Origin: Haloflavibacter putidus
Lineage (GTDB): Bacteria > Bacteroidota > Bacteroidia > Flavobacteriales > Flavobacteriaceae
Length of the DNA stretch: 64,000 nucleotides
Direction: 5' to 3'
NCBI RefSeq assembly: GCF_006546625.1
Contig: NZ_VIAR01000015.1
Span: forward strand, 16,807 to 80,806
This document shows positions 1-9,417 of the stretch, one piece after another (within the stretch, counting starts at the first letter, position 1; every line of letters starts with the position of its first letter). Made by a program: the position numbers and the translations under genes. The notes beneath the pieces are model-generated. The model had not been told where the DNA came from and ran no database searches. It was given only the letters and a program-made list of their open reading frames with translations.

Positions 1-513
1 TATGTAGATATCGCTTCCGCGGAAGAAAACGCAGTGCGAAATATATATTATTACATAAAATTAACCGATTTAGGCAACTTTTGCGACGGTCCGACAGCGG
101 GCGCAGATATAGATGCCATTGGCGCAATTGGCGGGGTTTTAAAAGTAAATATAAACGCACAGGTTTTGTTTGATGTAGATAAGCATAACCTAAAAAAAGA
201 AGCAGCTAAAGCCTTGGATAATTTTCTGCAGGCCTTAAAGAAAATACCAAAAGCCGAAATAATTATAGAAGGGCATACAGATAACCAGGCTTCCGAAGCT
301 TATAATTTAACGCTGGGAGAAAACCGGGCAAAACGCGTAAAGAAATACATATTAAAAAATATAAAAAAACCCGAAAATTATGGGATAACTACCAAATCTT
401 TTGGAGAGAATAAACCACTTGCTACCAACCAAACCAAAACCGGAAGGCAACAAAACCGGCGGGTAGAAATAATTGTCTTGCCGGAAAAGGAGTTTTATAA
501 GAGTCCGGAATAG
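1..513 (+). CDS. OmpA-family protein, C-terminal part (cut by window start)
   Basis: The reading frame is open from base 1, so the gene begins before the window; the GTG at position 34 is unlikely to be its real start. The last ~115 residues form an OmpA/MotB-type peptidoglycan-binding domain: the motif EGHTDNQASEAYN and the end motif QQNRRVEIIVLP are both present. Before it lies the phrase GPTAGADIDAIGAIGG, typical of a linker or domain found ahead of OmpA domains in Bacteroidota. The protein probably tethers the outer membrane to the cell wall. It stands alone, facing away from the leftward gene that follows. Confidence 0.85.
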   Translation, partial: YVDIASAEENAVRNIYYYIKLTDLGNFCDGPTAGADIDAIGAIGGVLKVNINAQVLFDVDKHNLKKEAAKALDNFLQALKKIPKAEIIIEGHTDNQASEAYNLTLGENRAKRVKKYILKNIKKPENYGITTKSFGENKPLATNQTKTGRQQNRRVEIIVLPEKEFYKSPE

Positions 514-619
514 TGGGGATTAGGGATTGGTTAAATAGTGAACTTGTAATGCAAAAATCCATTGTTTAAAATCTTGCTTACCGCTTACGGCGTATAGCTT
601 ACAGCCTAAAGCTTATCAA

Positions 620-1882
620 TTAGGTTTTTTGCTTTTTCTTTTTGGCTGCAGGAAAAAGTACGTTGTTTAAAATAAGGCGATAGCCTGGCGAATTGGGGTG
701 TAACTCCAACTCAGTTTTTGGATCGCCTACTTTGTGCTGGTAATCTTCCGGGTCGTGCCCACCATAAAAGGTAAAAAAGCCTTTACCTTTAATACCGTGA
801 ATGTAGCGTGCTTCTCCGTTGGTTTTATTTTGCCCCATTACCAAAACATTTGCTTTTATTTGTTCTATATCAAAAGCGGTGGTTTGCCCCATAAAGCCTT
901 TTACTAAAGATGTATGGTTTTGGCATAACATAGTAGGAATAGGATCCCACTTTGCACTATAATTCATCAAGCTAAAATAATCTGTTTCTTTAGGAATTTT
1001 TCGTTTGGTAGTCATATCTATGGACGAAAACTCGTAAACCATCGGGCTGCGTTCCAAAACAAAATCTGTAAAGGCAAAGGTGTTGTTGTAATCAATCTTA
1101 CTTTGGTAACCGGGATTGCTTTCATCGCCATCAAACATAGGTTCTGCAATATCTACGCCGTCTGCAGAGAGGGCAATATCAAAACTATCTGTTGCGCTGC
1201 ACATAGCAAACATAAAGCCACCGCCAATCACGTAATCACGTATTCTTTTGGCAACTGCCAGTTTTTCTTCAGAAACTTTATCGTAACCTAATTCTGCGGC
1301 TAAATTTTCGGCATTTTTCTTTTCTTCTATATACCAAGGTGCAGCACGATAACGGGCATAAAATTTACCATATTGACCGGTAAAATCTTCGTGGTGCAAG
1401 TGCAACCAATCGTATAATAAAAGTTCGTCTTCTAAAACCTGACTATCATAAACTGTTTCATACGGAATCTCGGCATAGGTTAAAACCATTGTAACCGCAT
1501 CGTCCCAGGGAGCGTTACCGGAAGGTGTATAAACTGCAATTTTTGGCGCTTTTTCTAAAACCACAGCTTCCATATTTTTAGACGGACTTTCGATGGTTTT
1601 TAGAATAGTTTCTGTTCTAGCATTGCTTAAAACTTCAAAAGAAACGCCTCTAATTTTACATTCTTTCCGTAAATTTTCGGTATCGGGCATCAAAAAAGAG
1701 CCGCCTCTATAATTGAGCAACCATTTTACTTTTTGTTGTTTTTTTAAGGTCCAATACGTTATTCCGTAGGCTTTTAAATGATCTTTCTGCGAAGTATCGT
1801 CCATTGGGATTAAAATGTAAGATGCGAAAGATGCAAAAGGCATCCATAAACAAAACAGCACAAAAAACAGTTTCTTTTTCAT
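620..1882 (-). CDS. Exported protein of unknown function (flavobacterial family often labelled asparagine synthetase B)
   Basis: 420 residues with an N-terminal signal peptide (about 1-20, ending near FASFASY) and a lysine-rich tail. I recognise the family from flavobacterial genomes, where it is commonly labelled asparagine synthetase B, but I see no glutamine amidotransferase Cys2 start and no ATP-pyrophosphatase SGGxDS motif. That label therefore looks wrong. The central region (APKIAVYTPSGNAPWDDAV) and the stretch GGGFMFAMCSATDSFDIAL suggest an alpha/beta fold, perhaps amidotransferase-like. Monocistronic, read leftward after dnaB with 48 bp between them. Function unknown. Confidence 0.75.
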   Translation of the reverse strand: MKKKLFFVLFCLWMPFASFASYILIPMDDTSQKDHLKAYGITYWTLKKQQKVKWLLNYRGGSFLMPDTENLRKECKIRGVSFEVLSNARTETILKTIESPSKNMEAVVLEKAPKIAVYTPSGNAPWDDAVTMVLTYAEIPYETVYDSQVLEDELLLYDWLHLHHEDFTGQYGKFYARYRAAPWYIEEKKNAENLAAELGYDKVSEEKLAVAKRIRDYVIGGGFMFAMCSATDSFDIALSADGVDIAEPMFDGDESNPGYQSKIDYNNTFAFTDFVLERSPMVYEFSSIDMTTKRKIPKETDYFSLMNYSAKWDPIPTMLCQNHTSLVKGFMGQTTAFDIEQIKANVLVMGQNKTNGEARYIHGIKGKGFFTFYGGHDPEDYQHKVGDPKTELELHPNSPGYRLILNNVLFPAAKKKKQKT

Positions 1883-1930
1883 AGCAGAAAGATAAACAAA
1901 TTTTGGTCTAATACCAGTAGTTACCGGTAA

Positions 1931-3475
1931 TTAAAACGGCACATCATCATCACTATCGCGATTAATAGCACTACCAAAAGCTTCGTCTGGCGACGGGAAA
2001 CTAGCTTTACTTTCGCCAAACGGATTGTCGTCGTTATCGTTTAATTTGGAATGAAATTCTTGTGGCGCATCAAAAGTTTCGAGGTTATCAAATTTACCAA
2101 GTTGGCCAATAAATTTCAAGCGTACATTATCCAAACCACCATTCCGGTGTTTAGCAATAATAAATTCGGCTTGACCGTCTGTAGGACTTTGTTCTTCATC
2201 ATCCCAGGTATCTATCTTGTAGTATTCGGGTCGGTAAATAAAAGACACAATATCTGCATCCTGCTCGATAGCTCCGGATTCCCGTAAATCTGATAATAAA
2301 GGACGTTTACTGCCGCCTCGTGTTTCTACCGCACGCGATAATTGCGAAAGTGCAATAACCGGTACATTTAATTCTTTTGCCAGCGCTTTTAAGTTTCTAG
2401 AAATAGTAGAGATTTCTTGCTCTCTATTACCGCCTTTTTGATTATTGCCACCCGTCATTAACTGTAAGTAATCTATCACTATTAGACGAATACCATGTTT
2501 GGAAGAAAGCCTTCTAGCTTTTGCCCGTAAATCAAAAATAGAAAGCGAAGGCGTATCGTCTATAAATAATGGCGCTTTTTCCAGGCCTTTTACTTTTACG
2601 TTTAGCTGTTCCCACTCATCTTTCCGCAAATCGCCGGTTCTAAGTTTATCGGATTCTAACCCGGTTTCCGAAGAAATTAATCGGGTAATTAACTGTACGG
2701 AAGACATTTCTAAAGAGAAAAATGCAACCGGTATATTTTGACCCACCGCTATATTTCTGGCCATAGAAAGCGTGAGTGCGGTTTTACCCATCCCGGGACG
2801 TGCTGCCACGATAATTAAATCGCTGGGCTGCCAGCCGGAAGTTAATTCGTCTACACGTGCAAATCCGGAAGGCACTCCGCTTAAACCTTCTTTATTTGAT
2901 ATTTCTTCGATTTTCTTTTTGGCCTGAATTACTAAATCTTTGGCCGTTTCTGAAGAGCGTTTAATGTTGCCTTGGGTAACTTCGTAGAGTTTGTTTTCTG
3001 CACTATCTAATAACTCAAAAACATCGGTACTTTCGTCGTAAGCCTCTTCAATAATCTCGTTGGAAATTTTAATAAGACTACGCTGAATATATTTTTGTAG
3101 AATTATACGAGCGTGAAATTCTAAGTGGGCAGAAGAGGAAACTTTTTGGGTTAATTGAATTAAATAATAATCGCCGCCAATTTGTTCTAATTTTCCATCT
3201 TTTTTTAACTGGCTCGAAACCGTTAATAAATCTATTGGCTCTGTATTTATAAATAACGTATGAATGGCTTCAAAGATGTGCTGGTGGGCTTGTCTATAAA
3301 AAACTTCGTTGTGAAGCGTATCAATAACTTCGTCTACCCCTTTTTTATCAATCATCATCGCGCCAAGCACAACTTCCTCTAAATCAACTGCTTGCGGAGG
3401 TAATTTGCCTTTTTCCAGGTTTACGATATTCCCTTTTCCGGTTTTAAACTGTTGCGATGTGCTGACTTTTTCCAT
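1931..3475 (-). CDS. dnaB: Replicative DNA helicase DnaB
   Basis: 514 residues, the usual DnaB length. The N-terminal helical domain (about 30-170) is followed by the RecA-like helicase core: Walker A ARPGMGKTA at 225-233, Walker B near LIVIDYLQLM, and the DnaB signature with SQLSRAVETR and SDLRESGAIEQDAD. It unwinds DNA at the fork as a hexamer and recruits primase. The acidic tail ending DSDDDVPF resembles the SSB C-terminal peptide by eye; that likeness is only an observation. It is separated from accA by a good terminator, so it has its own promoter in the AT-rich gap 3476-3588. No inteins. Confidence 0.97.
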   Translation of the reverse strand: MEKVSTSQQFKTGKGNIVNLEKGKLPPQAVDLEEVVLGAMMIDKKGVDEVIDTLHNEVFYRQAHQHIFEAIHTLFINTEPIDLLTVSSQLKKDGKLEQIGGDYYLIQLTQKVSSSAHLEFHARIILQKYIQRSLIKISNEIIEEAYDESTDVFELLDSAENKLYEVTQGNIKRSSETAKDLVIQAKKKIEEISNKEGLSGVPSGFARVDELTSGWQPSDLIIVAARPGMGKTALTLSMARNIAVGQNIPVAFFSLEMSSVQLITRLISSETGLESDKLRTGDLRKDEWEQLNVKVKGLEKAPLFIDDTPSLSIFDLRAKARRLSSKHGIRLIVIDYLQLMTGGNNQKGGNREQEISTISRNLKALAKELNVPVIALSQLSRAVETRGGSKRPLLSDLRESGAIEQDADIVSFIYRPEYYKIDTWDDEEQSPTDGQAEFIIAKHRNGGLDNVRLKFIGQLGKFDNLETFDAPQEFHSKLNDNDDNPFGESKASFPSPDEAFGSAINRDSDDDVPF

Positions 3476-3588
3476 ACTGCGAATGTAAATAAATTGTTAA
3501 GATATAAGCGTTAAATCTTCGTTTACATAATTAACCGTTTATAAACAATTTACCTGTTAATAAACCTGTATAACTTTTAATAAGTTAA

Positions 3589-3617
3589 AAAAATCCGAAG
3601 AATAAATCTTCGGATTT
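3589..3617 (-). terminator. Rho-independent terminator after accA
   Basis: The 10-bp perfect stem AAATCCGAAG/CTTCGGATTT with a 7-9 nt loop is followed on the minus strand by a run of seven T. It lies 31 bp past the accA stop and before dnaB, so it separates the two transcripts. Confidence 0.85.
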
Positions 3618-3647
3618 TAGACAAAATTATAAACTATGGGAAGTTGT

Positions 3648-4598
3648 TTATTTGTACACGCCCATATCTAAATATTTTTCCATACGATCTTTAACCAAAT
3701 CTTCTGGTGATAATTCTTTTAATTCTTCGTAAGAACTTTTTACTGTCTTTTTTAAGGTCTTAAACATCTTGTCCTTATCGCTATGCGCACCGCCTAAAGG
3801 TTCTTTAATTATAGAATCTATAACTTTTAAGCGTTTTGCATCTTTAGCGGTTAGTTTTAAAGCTTCGGCGGCTTGTTCTTTATGATCCCAACTTCTCCAT
3901 AAAATAGAGGAACAATTCTCGGGAGAAATTACCGAGTACCAAGAATTTTCTAACATCATTACTTTATCGCCTACGCCAATTCCTAAAGCGCCACCACTGG
4001 CGCCTTCTCCAATTACAACTACAATAATAGGAACTTTAAGTCGTGTCATTTCCATAATGTTACGAGCAATAGCTTCTCCTTGACCGCGTTCTTCGGCTTC
4101 TAAACCCGGATATGCGCCCGGAGTATCGATAAAAGTAAGCACAGGTAAATTAAATTTTTCGGCAGATTTCATCAATCGTAAAGCTTTTCGGTAACCTTCC
4201 GGACTTGCCATCCCAAAATTCCTGTACTGGCGAGATTTGGTGTTGTAGCCTTTTTGTTGTCCGATAATCATATAGCTTTGGTCGGCTATTTTCCCTAAAC
4301 CACCAACCATAGCTTTATCGTCTGAAGCATTTCTGTCTCCATGCAATTCTAAAAAGCTATCGCCACAAATACCTTTAATATAATCTAAGGTATACGGACG
4401 GTTAGGATGTCTTGAAAGTTGCACCCGTTGCCAAGAAGTAAGGTTTTGATAAACTTCTTTTTTGGTTTCTTTTAGTTTCTTTTCTATTTGCTTGCAGGTA
4501 TCCGAAACATCTACAGAGCTATCGACTCCTATTTTACAAGCCTTGTTATATTGTTCTTGGAGTTCTTTAATGGGTAGTTCAAAATCTAAATATTCCAT
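3648..4598 (-). CDS. accA: Acetyl-CoA carboxylase carboxyltransferase subunit alpha
   Basis: 316 residues, full length for AccA. Together with AccD it moves the carboxyl group from carboxybiotin to acetyl-CoA in the first step of fatty-acid synthesis. Seen: the N-terminal helical part with [18 protein letters not shown], the conserved [13 protein letters not shown] and [18 protein letters not shown], and the oxyanion-hole segment [15 protein letters not shown]. It starts at an ATG about 33 bp downstream of a good -7 box and ends just before a terminator, so it appears to be a single-gene unit. Confidence 0.97.
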   Translation of the reverse strand: MEYLDFELPIKELQEQYNKACKIGVDSSVDVSDTCKQIEKKLKETKKEVYQNLTSWQRVQLSRHPNRPYTLDYIKGICGDSFLELHGDRNASDDKAMVGGLGKIADQSYMIIGQQKGYNTKSRQYRNFGMASPEGYRKALRLMKSAEKFNLPVLTFIDTPGAYPGLEAEERGQGEAIARNIMEMTRLKVPIIVVVIGEGASGGALGIGVGDKVMMLENSWYSVISPENCSSILWRSWDHKEQAAEALKLTAKDAKRLKVIDSIIKEPLGGAHSDKDKMFKTLKKTVKSSYEELKELSPEDLVKDRMEKYLDMGVYK

Positions 4599-4630
4599 AA
4601 ATATCCTATGGCTTTAAGTTTTTACAGCTT

Positions 4631-4639
4631 ACAAATATA
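4631..4639 (-). promoter_or_regulatory. Putative accA promoter, -7 box
   Basis: The minus strand reads TATATTTGT, an exact match to the Bacteroidota -7 consensus TAnnTTTGY, 33 bp before the accA ATG. I see no clear TTG -33 box at the usual distance. Confidence 0.5.
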
Positions 4640-4688
4640 TAAAACTGTTTGATTACACAGCATTTTTTTAATTTAGAATTTTATGCTA

Positions 4689-5765
4689 TTAGCGTCTTGC
4701 CCGTCGCAATAAAATTACTGCTAAGATACCAAAAACTATATTAGGAAACCAAACGGCCAATAAGGGTGAAAAAGTAGATTGCTCTGCAATGGTACCAAAT
4801 ACCTTATCGAAAAAAACAAAAATAAAAGCTATAGAAATTCCTACTGCCAAATTGGCTCCCATCCCACCGCGGCGTTTCATTGCAGAAACCGAAACGGCAA
4901 TAATGGTTAAAATATAGGCAGAAACCGGCAAACTCCATCGCTTGTAAGCCACTACCATATAGCGGTTAATATTTCCGGAACCCCGGCGTCTTTCTTGCTG
5001 AATAAAATCGTTTAACTCAAAATAATTTAAGGTTTCGGCTATATAAGAAACCGGCGTAAGCGCATCAAACTCAAAAGGTAAAATAGTATCTATTTTAGAT
5101 TTGGTTATTAATTGGTCTTTTCTTTGGCCAATAATGCGCTTATCGTAATTATAAAGACTGTAGGTAGAATCTTCTTCATTAAATTTTAAACGGTTTGCGC
5201 TAATTTTAAATTTTAATTCATTGCCCTCAAAATGTTCTAAAGTAAAATTGGTGGCAGTTTGAGTTTTAGGTCTAAAGTTGGTAGCATAAATAAATTCGTT
5301 ATCGTTTATCTGCCTATAGACATCTTGCGTTTCTTGGGCGGTTTTTCCACGTTTTAAGTATTTGTATTTAAACTCATTAAAACCTTTACTTGCCTCGGGA
5401 GCCAAATACATACTAAACACTAAAGCTGCAATACAAACCAAGGTAGCACCAATTAAATAAGGTCTTAAAAACCGGTTAAAGGAAACGCCTGAACTTAGAA
5501 AGGCTATAATCTCTGTATTGTTGGCTAATTTTGAGGTAAACCAAATTACCGATAAAAACAAAAACAACGGAAACAACAAATTAGCAAAATATACCGTAAA
5601 ATCTAAGTAATACCAAGCTACTTCTATAAAAGGAACTTCATTGGCTAGAATTTTATCTATTTTTTCAGCTAAATTAACAGTAATCCCAATAGGAATAAAA
5701 AGTAACAGAAGCGTCACAAAAGTGCCTAAATAGCGTTTTAATATGTACCAATCTAATATTTTCAC
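4689..5765 (-). CDS. LptF/LptG-family permease (lipopolysaccharide export)
   Basis: 358 residues. It has the YjgP/YjgQ architecture: about three membrane helices at the N-terminus (KRYLGTFVTLLLLFIPIGI onward), a central periplasmic beta-rich domain (about 130-260) and three helices at the end. With LptB and LptC such proteins extract LPS from the inner membrane. I cannot say whether this is LptF or LptG. The start is GTG (5763-5765), directly abutting the tgt stop codon, so the two are translationally linked in one operon. Confidence 0.88.
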   Translation of the reverse strand: MKILDWYILKRYLGTFVTLLLLFIPIGITVNLAEKIDKILANEVPFIEVAWYYLDFTVYFANLLFPLFLFLSVIWFTSKLANNTEIIAFLSSGVSFNRFLRPYLIGATLVCIAALVFSMYLAPEASKGFNEFKYKYLKRGKTAQETQDVYRQINDNEFIYATNFRPKTQTATNFTLEHFEGNELKFKISANRLKFNEEDSTYSLYNYDKRIIGQRKDQLITKSKIDTILPFEFDALTPVSYIAETLNYFELNDFIQQERRRGSGNINRYMVVAYKRWSLPVSAYILTIIAVSVSAMKRRGGMGANLAVGISIAFIFVFFDKVFGTIAEQSTFSPLLAVWFPNIVFGILAVILLRRARR

Positions 5766-6896
5766 CTATAAACGTTTATCCATTTGTTTAACCATTTTAT
5801 CTTTCCAAGTGGCAAAATCGCCTGCTAAAATATGTTTTCTGGCTTCGCGCGTTAGCCAAAGATAAAAACCTAGGTTATGAATACTGGCAATTTGCCTGCC
5901 AAGCATTTCGTTTACGGTAAATAAATGCCTAACGTAAGCTTTAGAATACTCGGTATCTACCCAAGTTATACCCATCTCATCGATGGGAGAAAAATCGTCT
6001 TCCCACTTTTTATTTTTTATATTTATGGTCCCGTGCGCGGTAAACAACATCCCGTTTCTACCGTTTCTGGTTGGCATTACACAATCAAACATATCTACTC
6101 CCAAAGCAATATTTTCCAGAATATTAATCGGTGTTCCCACGCCCATTAAATAGCGTGGTTTATCTTCCGGCAAGATAGCATTTACCACCTCTGTCATTGC
6201 ATACATTTCTTCTGCGGGTTCGCCAACAGATAAGCCGCCAATTGCGTTTCCTTCTGCGCCGGCATTGGCAATATATTCTGCAGATTGTTGACGCAAATCT
6301 TTATAAGTGCTGCCTTGTACAATAGGAAACAAAGCTTGTTGGTGTCCGTATAAAGGTTCTTTCTTAGAAAAATGATTTATACAACGGTCTAACCAACGAT
6401 GCGTTCGGTGCATCGAGTTTTTTGCATATTTATAATCGCAAGGATATGGTGTACATTCATCAAACGCCATCATAATATCGGCACCAATTTTTCGTTGGGT
6501 GTCCATTACATTTTCCGGGGTGAAAACGTGGTAAGACCCATCTATATGCGATTTAAATTTCACGCCTTCCTCGGTAATTTTTCTTCTGTCAGAAAGCGAG
6601 TAAACTTGATAACCACCACTATCGGTAAGAATATTTCTGTCCCAATTCATAAATTTGTGCAAGCCACCGGCTTTTTGCAAAATATCGGTTTGTGGTCGCA
6701 AATAAAGGTGGTAGGTATTACCTAAAATAATATCGGGATTAATTTCTTGCTTTAATTCTTTTTGATGAACGCCTTTTACCGTAGCAATGGTCCCAACGGG
6801 CATGAAAATAGGGGTTTCTATTTTGCCGTGATCGGTTGTAATTGTTCCTGCACGGGCTTTAGATTGTTTATCGGTAAGCTTCAGTTCAAACTTCAT
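5766..6896 (-). CDS. tgt: tRNA-guanine transglycosylase (queuosine pathway)
   Basis: 376 residues from the ATG at 6896; the upstream 18 codons lack family similarity. It swaps G34 for preQ1 in GUN-anticodon tRNAs. Seen: catalytic regions LTDSGGYQVYSL and IGGLSVGEP, and the second Asp in VDMFDCVMPTRNGRNG. The zinc site of the E. coli enzyme (CxCxxC...H) is not intact: the segment reads DEMGITWVDTEYSKAY, without the three cysteines, although the following IHNL histidine remains. I believe this is common in flavobacteria. First gene of an operon with the LptF/G permease. Confidence 0.95.
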   Translation of the reverse strand: MKFELKLTDKQSKARAGTITTDHGKIETPIFMPVGTIATVKGVHQKELKQEINPDIILGNTYHLYLRPQTDILQKAGGLHKFMNWDRNILTDSGGYQVYSLSDRRKITEEGVKFKSHIDGSYHVFTPENVMDTQRKIGADIMMAFDECTPYPCDYKYAKNSMHRTHRWLDRCINHFSKKEPLYGHQQALFPIVQGSTYKDLRQQSAEYIANAGAEGNAIGGLSVGEPAEEMYAMTEVVNAILPEDKPRYLMGVGTPINILENIALGVDMFDCVMPTRNGRNGMLFTAHGTINIKNKKWEDDFSPIDEMGITWVDTEYSKAYVRHLFTVNEMLGRQIASIHNLGFYLWLTREARKHILAGDFATWKDKMVKQMDKRL

Positions 6897-6913
6897 AGGC
6901 GTGATTAAAAGTT

Positions 6914-6922
6914 GCAAAGATA
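6914..6922 (-). promoter_or_regulatory. Putative tgt promoter, -7 box
   Basis: The minus strand reads TATCTTTGC, a full match to TAnnTTTGY, 17 bp before the chosen tgt ATG at 6896. This supports that start, because the longer reading frame would begin upstream of the promoter. Confidence 0.55.
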
Positions 6923-7533
6923 CATAATCCGTTTTCAAAATAAACAGCAAATAATAACAAGCATTAATTTGTCTGTTTAAAAATCTGAGTTCGACCTTAA
7001 AAAAATCGTGTCAGTAGAATGGACTGTCTCTTTAAACTCTCTCTCCCCATCCCCAGCCCTTCCCTGAGGGAAGGGAGCAAACTTTTGAAAGTATACAAAA
7101 CAATATTACTCGGATTGAGAGCTTTTGAACCTTTTTTAGCATAGAATCTAACTCAGATTTAAAAGCTTTATAAAAATGCTTTACGGAAATTTTTGTGACA
7201 AAAACTTGGGAATTTTAGTTTCACTTTACGGAAAAAGAACAAGCAAATCTTATAAAATAAAGCTATTTTCAATCTAATATTCCGTAAAAAACACGAAAAT
7301 TTAGCTTAGCCGATAAAACTATTTTTAGTAAAAGAAGATATATTTTTTTACGCAGTAATCGTATAAACATCCCATTATAAAGAAACAAAGGCATAAATAA
7401 ATTTTACCTAATTTAGCAGCAACAATCTATAAGTTTCCTAAAATTTTTCTATTTTATTAGCGTTTTATAATTTCCGTAAAGGAAGCAAAACCACATTACT
7501 AACAGAAAATTTTTTTTAGCTTTTAAATAAACT
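6923..7533. other. Gene-free intergenic region with one dispersed hairpin repeat
   Basis: About 600 bp between divergently read tgt and the transketolase genes. I find no coding frame with family similarity. It holds the hairpin repeat at 7045-7077 and several copies of the phrase TTTACGGAAA or TTCCGTAAA, which also occurs in other gaps of this window. Otherwise AT-rich with nothing recognisable. Confidence 0.6.
7045..7077. repeat. Dispersed hairpin repeat, copy 1
   Basis: The core CCCTTCCCTGAGGGAAGGG is a perfect 8-bp stem with a 3-nt loop, preceded by CCCATCCCCAG. Further copies lie at 10057-10087 and 36062-36093, all intergenic. Confidence 0.75.
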
Positions 7534-7542
7534 TACTTTTGC
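7534..7542 (+). promoter_or_regulatory. Putative transketolase promoter, -7 box
   Basis: TACTTTTGC matches TAnnTTTGY exactly, 33 bp before the ATG at 7575. The upstream spacer is T/A-rich and I do not see a clear TTG. Confidence 0.55.
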
Positions 7543-7574
7543 GAGAAGACAGATTACAAACCTATTTAAACACT

Positions 7575-8420
7575 ATGTCACAAACACAACAACTGGAAGA
7601 TTTTGTAACACAAGTTCGTAGAGATATTTTACGGCAAGTACACGCGGTAAATTCGGGCCACCCAGGGGGTTCTTTAGGATGCGCAGAGTTTTTTACCGCG
7701 CTTTACCAAAAAATAATGGACTATGACACCAATTTTAATATGGATGGTAAAAACGAAGACCTCTTCTTTTTATCTAACGGCCATATTTCTCCGGTGTTTT
7801 ACAGCGTTTTAGCTCGAAGCGGCTTTTTCCCTGTAAAGGAATTAAATACCTTTAGAAAAATAGACTCCCGTCTACAAGGACACCCAACCACACACGAAGG
7901 TTTACCGGGCATTCGCGTAGCCTCCGGCTCTTTAGGGCAAGGAATGTCTGTTGCAATTGGTGCCGCACAAACCAAAAAATTAAATAAAGATTCGCATTTA
8001 GTTTATTCTTTGCATGGCGATGGCGAGTTGCAAGAAGGTCAAAATTGGGAAGCTATAATGTATGCTGCTGCCAATAAAGTAGACAATCTTATATCTACAG
8101 TAGATTTAAACGGCCAGCAAATAGATGGCTCTACCGATACGGTTTTACCCTTAGGAAATTTAAAAGACAAGTTTGAAGCTTTTGGCTGGGACGTTTTAGA
8201 AATACAAAAAGGCAATGATATAGAAGCCGTAATAAAAGGTTTAGAAGAAGCAAAAACACGTACCGGCAAAGGTAAACCGGTTTGTATTTTGTTGCATACC
8301 GTAATGGGAAATGGCGTAGATTTTATGATGCACACCCACGCTTGGCACGGAAAAGCGCCTAACGACGAACAACTCGAAACCGGACTATCACAAAACCCGG
8401 AAACTTTGGGCGACTATTAA
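7575..8420 (+). CDS. Transketolase, N-terminal (thiamine pyrophosphate) subunit
   Basis: 281 residues from the ATG at 7575; an upstream TTG would put the start inside the leader. It carries the thiamine-diphosphate half of transketolase: HPGGSLGCAEF, GHPTTHEG, and the cofactor motif HGDGELQEGQNWEAIM...DLN. It moves two-carbon units between sugar phosphates in the pentose phosphate pathway. The enzyme is split into two genes; the partner follows 36 bp downstream, so the two must assemble into one active enzyme. Transcribed from the -7 box at 7534. Confidence 0.94.
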   Translation: MSQTQQLEDFVTQVRRDILRQVHAVNSGHPGGSLGCAEFFTALYQKIMDYDTNFNMDGKNEDLFFLSNGHISPVFYSVLARSGFFPVKELNTFRKIDSRLQGHPTTHEGLPGIRVASGSLGQGMSVAIGAAQTKKLNKDSHLVYSLHGDGELQEGQNWEAIMYAAANKVDNLISTVDLNGQQIDGSTDTVLPLGNLKDKFEAFGWDVLEIQKGNDIEAVIKGLEEAKTRTGKGKPVCILLHTVMGNGVDFMMHTHAWHGKAPNDEQLETGLSQNPETLGDY

Positions 8421-8456
8421 AGAAAGCGGATTTAAAAATTTTAGAAGAAACAAGAA

Positions 8457-9410
8457 ATGAAAAAATACACAGATACAGGAAAAAAAGATACCCGTTCAGG
8501 ATTTGGTGCCGGTTTAGAAGAACTGGGCAAAACCAACGAAAATGTGGTAGCACTTTGTGCAGACTTAACCGGATCTTTAAAGATGGATGCGTTTAAAGAA
8601 AACCATCCCGAACGCTTTTTTCAAGTAGGAATTGCAGAAGCTAATATGATGGGAATGGCGGCCGGAATGACCATTGGTGGGAAGATTCCGTTTACCGGAA
8701 CTTTTGCCAACTTCTCTACCGGGCGGGTTTACGATCAAATAAGACAAAGTATTGCTTACTCCAATAAAAACGTAAAAATTTGTGCTTCGCACGCCGGATT
8801 GACTTTGGGCGAAGATGGCGCAACCCATCAGATTTTGGAAGATTTGGGCTTGATGAAAATGTTACCGGGAATGACGGTTATCAACACCTGCGATTATAAC
8901 CAAACCAAAGCCGCAACTTTGGCAGTTGCAGAACACGAAGGACCGGTTTATTTACGATTTGGCCGACCAAAAGTAGCCAACTTTACGGAAGAAAATCAAA
9001 AGTTTGAAATTGGGAAAGCCGTACAATTAACCGAAGGACAGGATGTTACTATAATAGCCACCGGCCATTTGGTATGGGAAGCTTTACAAGCAGCTGAAGC
9101 TTTGGAAAAAGATAATATTAGCGCTGAAGTGATTAATATTCACACCATAAAACCATTGGACAAAGAAGCCATTTTAAAATCGGTTGAGAAAACCGGTTGC
9201 GTAGTTACTGCAGAAGAGCATAACTATTTAGGAGGCTTAGGCGAAAGTGTAGCACGGGTTCTGGCGGAAAATATGCCTAGTCCACAAGAATTTGTTGCTA
9301 CACAAGACACCTTTGGCGAAAGTGGTAATCCGTTAGAATTGTTAGATAAATATGGTTTAAACGCCAAAGCAATTCAGCAAAAAGTAGAAAAAGTTATAAA
9401 ACGAAAATAA
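8457..9410 (+). CDS. Transketolase, C-terminal subunit
   Basis: 317 residues containing the pyrimidine-binding and C-terminal domains of transketolase: [12 protein letters not shown], the [18 protein letters not shown] segment with the catalytic glutamate, [18 protein letters not shown], and a Rossmann-like end domain with GHLVWEAL. It pairs with the upstream subunit to form the complete enzyme. The ATG is 36 bp after the first subunit, with a purine-rich stretch before it. The small outer-membrane protein gene follows after 7 bp, implying one transcript. Confidence 0.94.
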   Translation: MKKYTDTGKKDTRSGFGAGLEELGKTNENVVALCADLTGSLKMDAFKENHPERFFQVGIAEANMMGMAAGMTIGGKIPFTGTFANFSTGRVYDQIRQSIAYSNKNVKICASHAGLTLGEDGATHQILEDLGLMKMLPGMTVINTCDYNQTKAATLAVAEHEGPVYLRFGRPKVANFTEENQKFEIGKAVQLTEGQDVTIIATGHLVWEALQAAEALEKDNISAEVINIHTIKPLDKEAILKSVEKTGCVVTAEEHNYLGGLGESVARVLAENMPSPQEFVATQDTFGESGNPLELLDKYGLNAKAIQQKVEKVIKRK

Positions 9411-9417
9411 GTTGATT

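Noticed and set aside
3621..3629. dnaB promoter box TAATTTTGT
   Set aside because: It matches the consensus but lies upstream of the accA terminator, so it could not drive dnaB without passing the hairpin.
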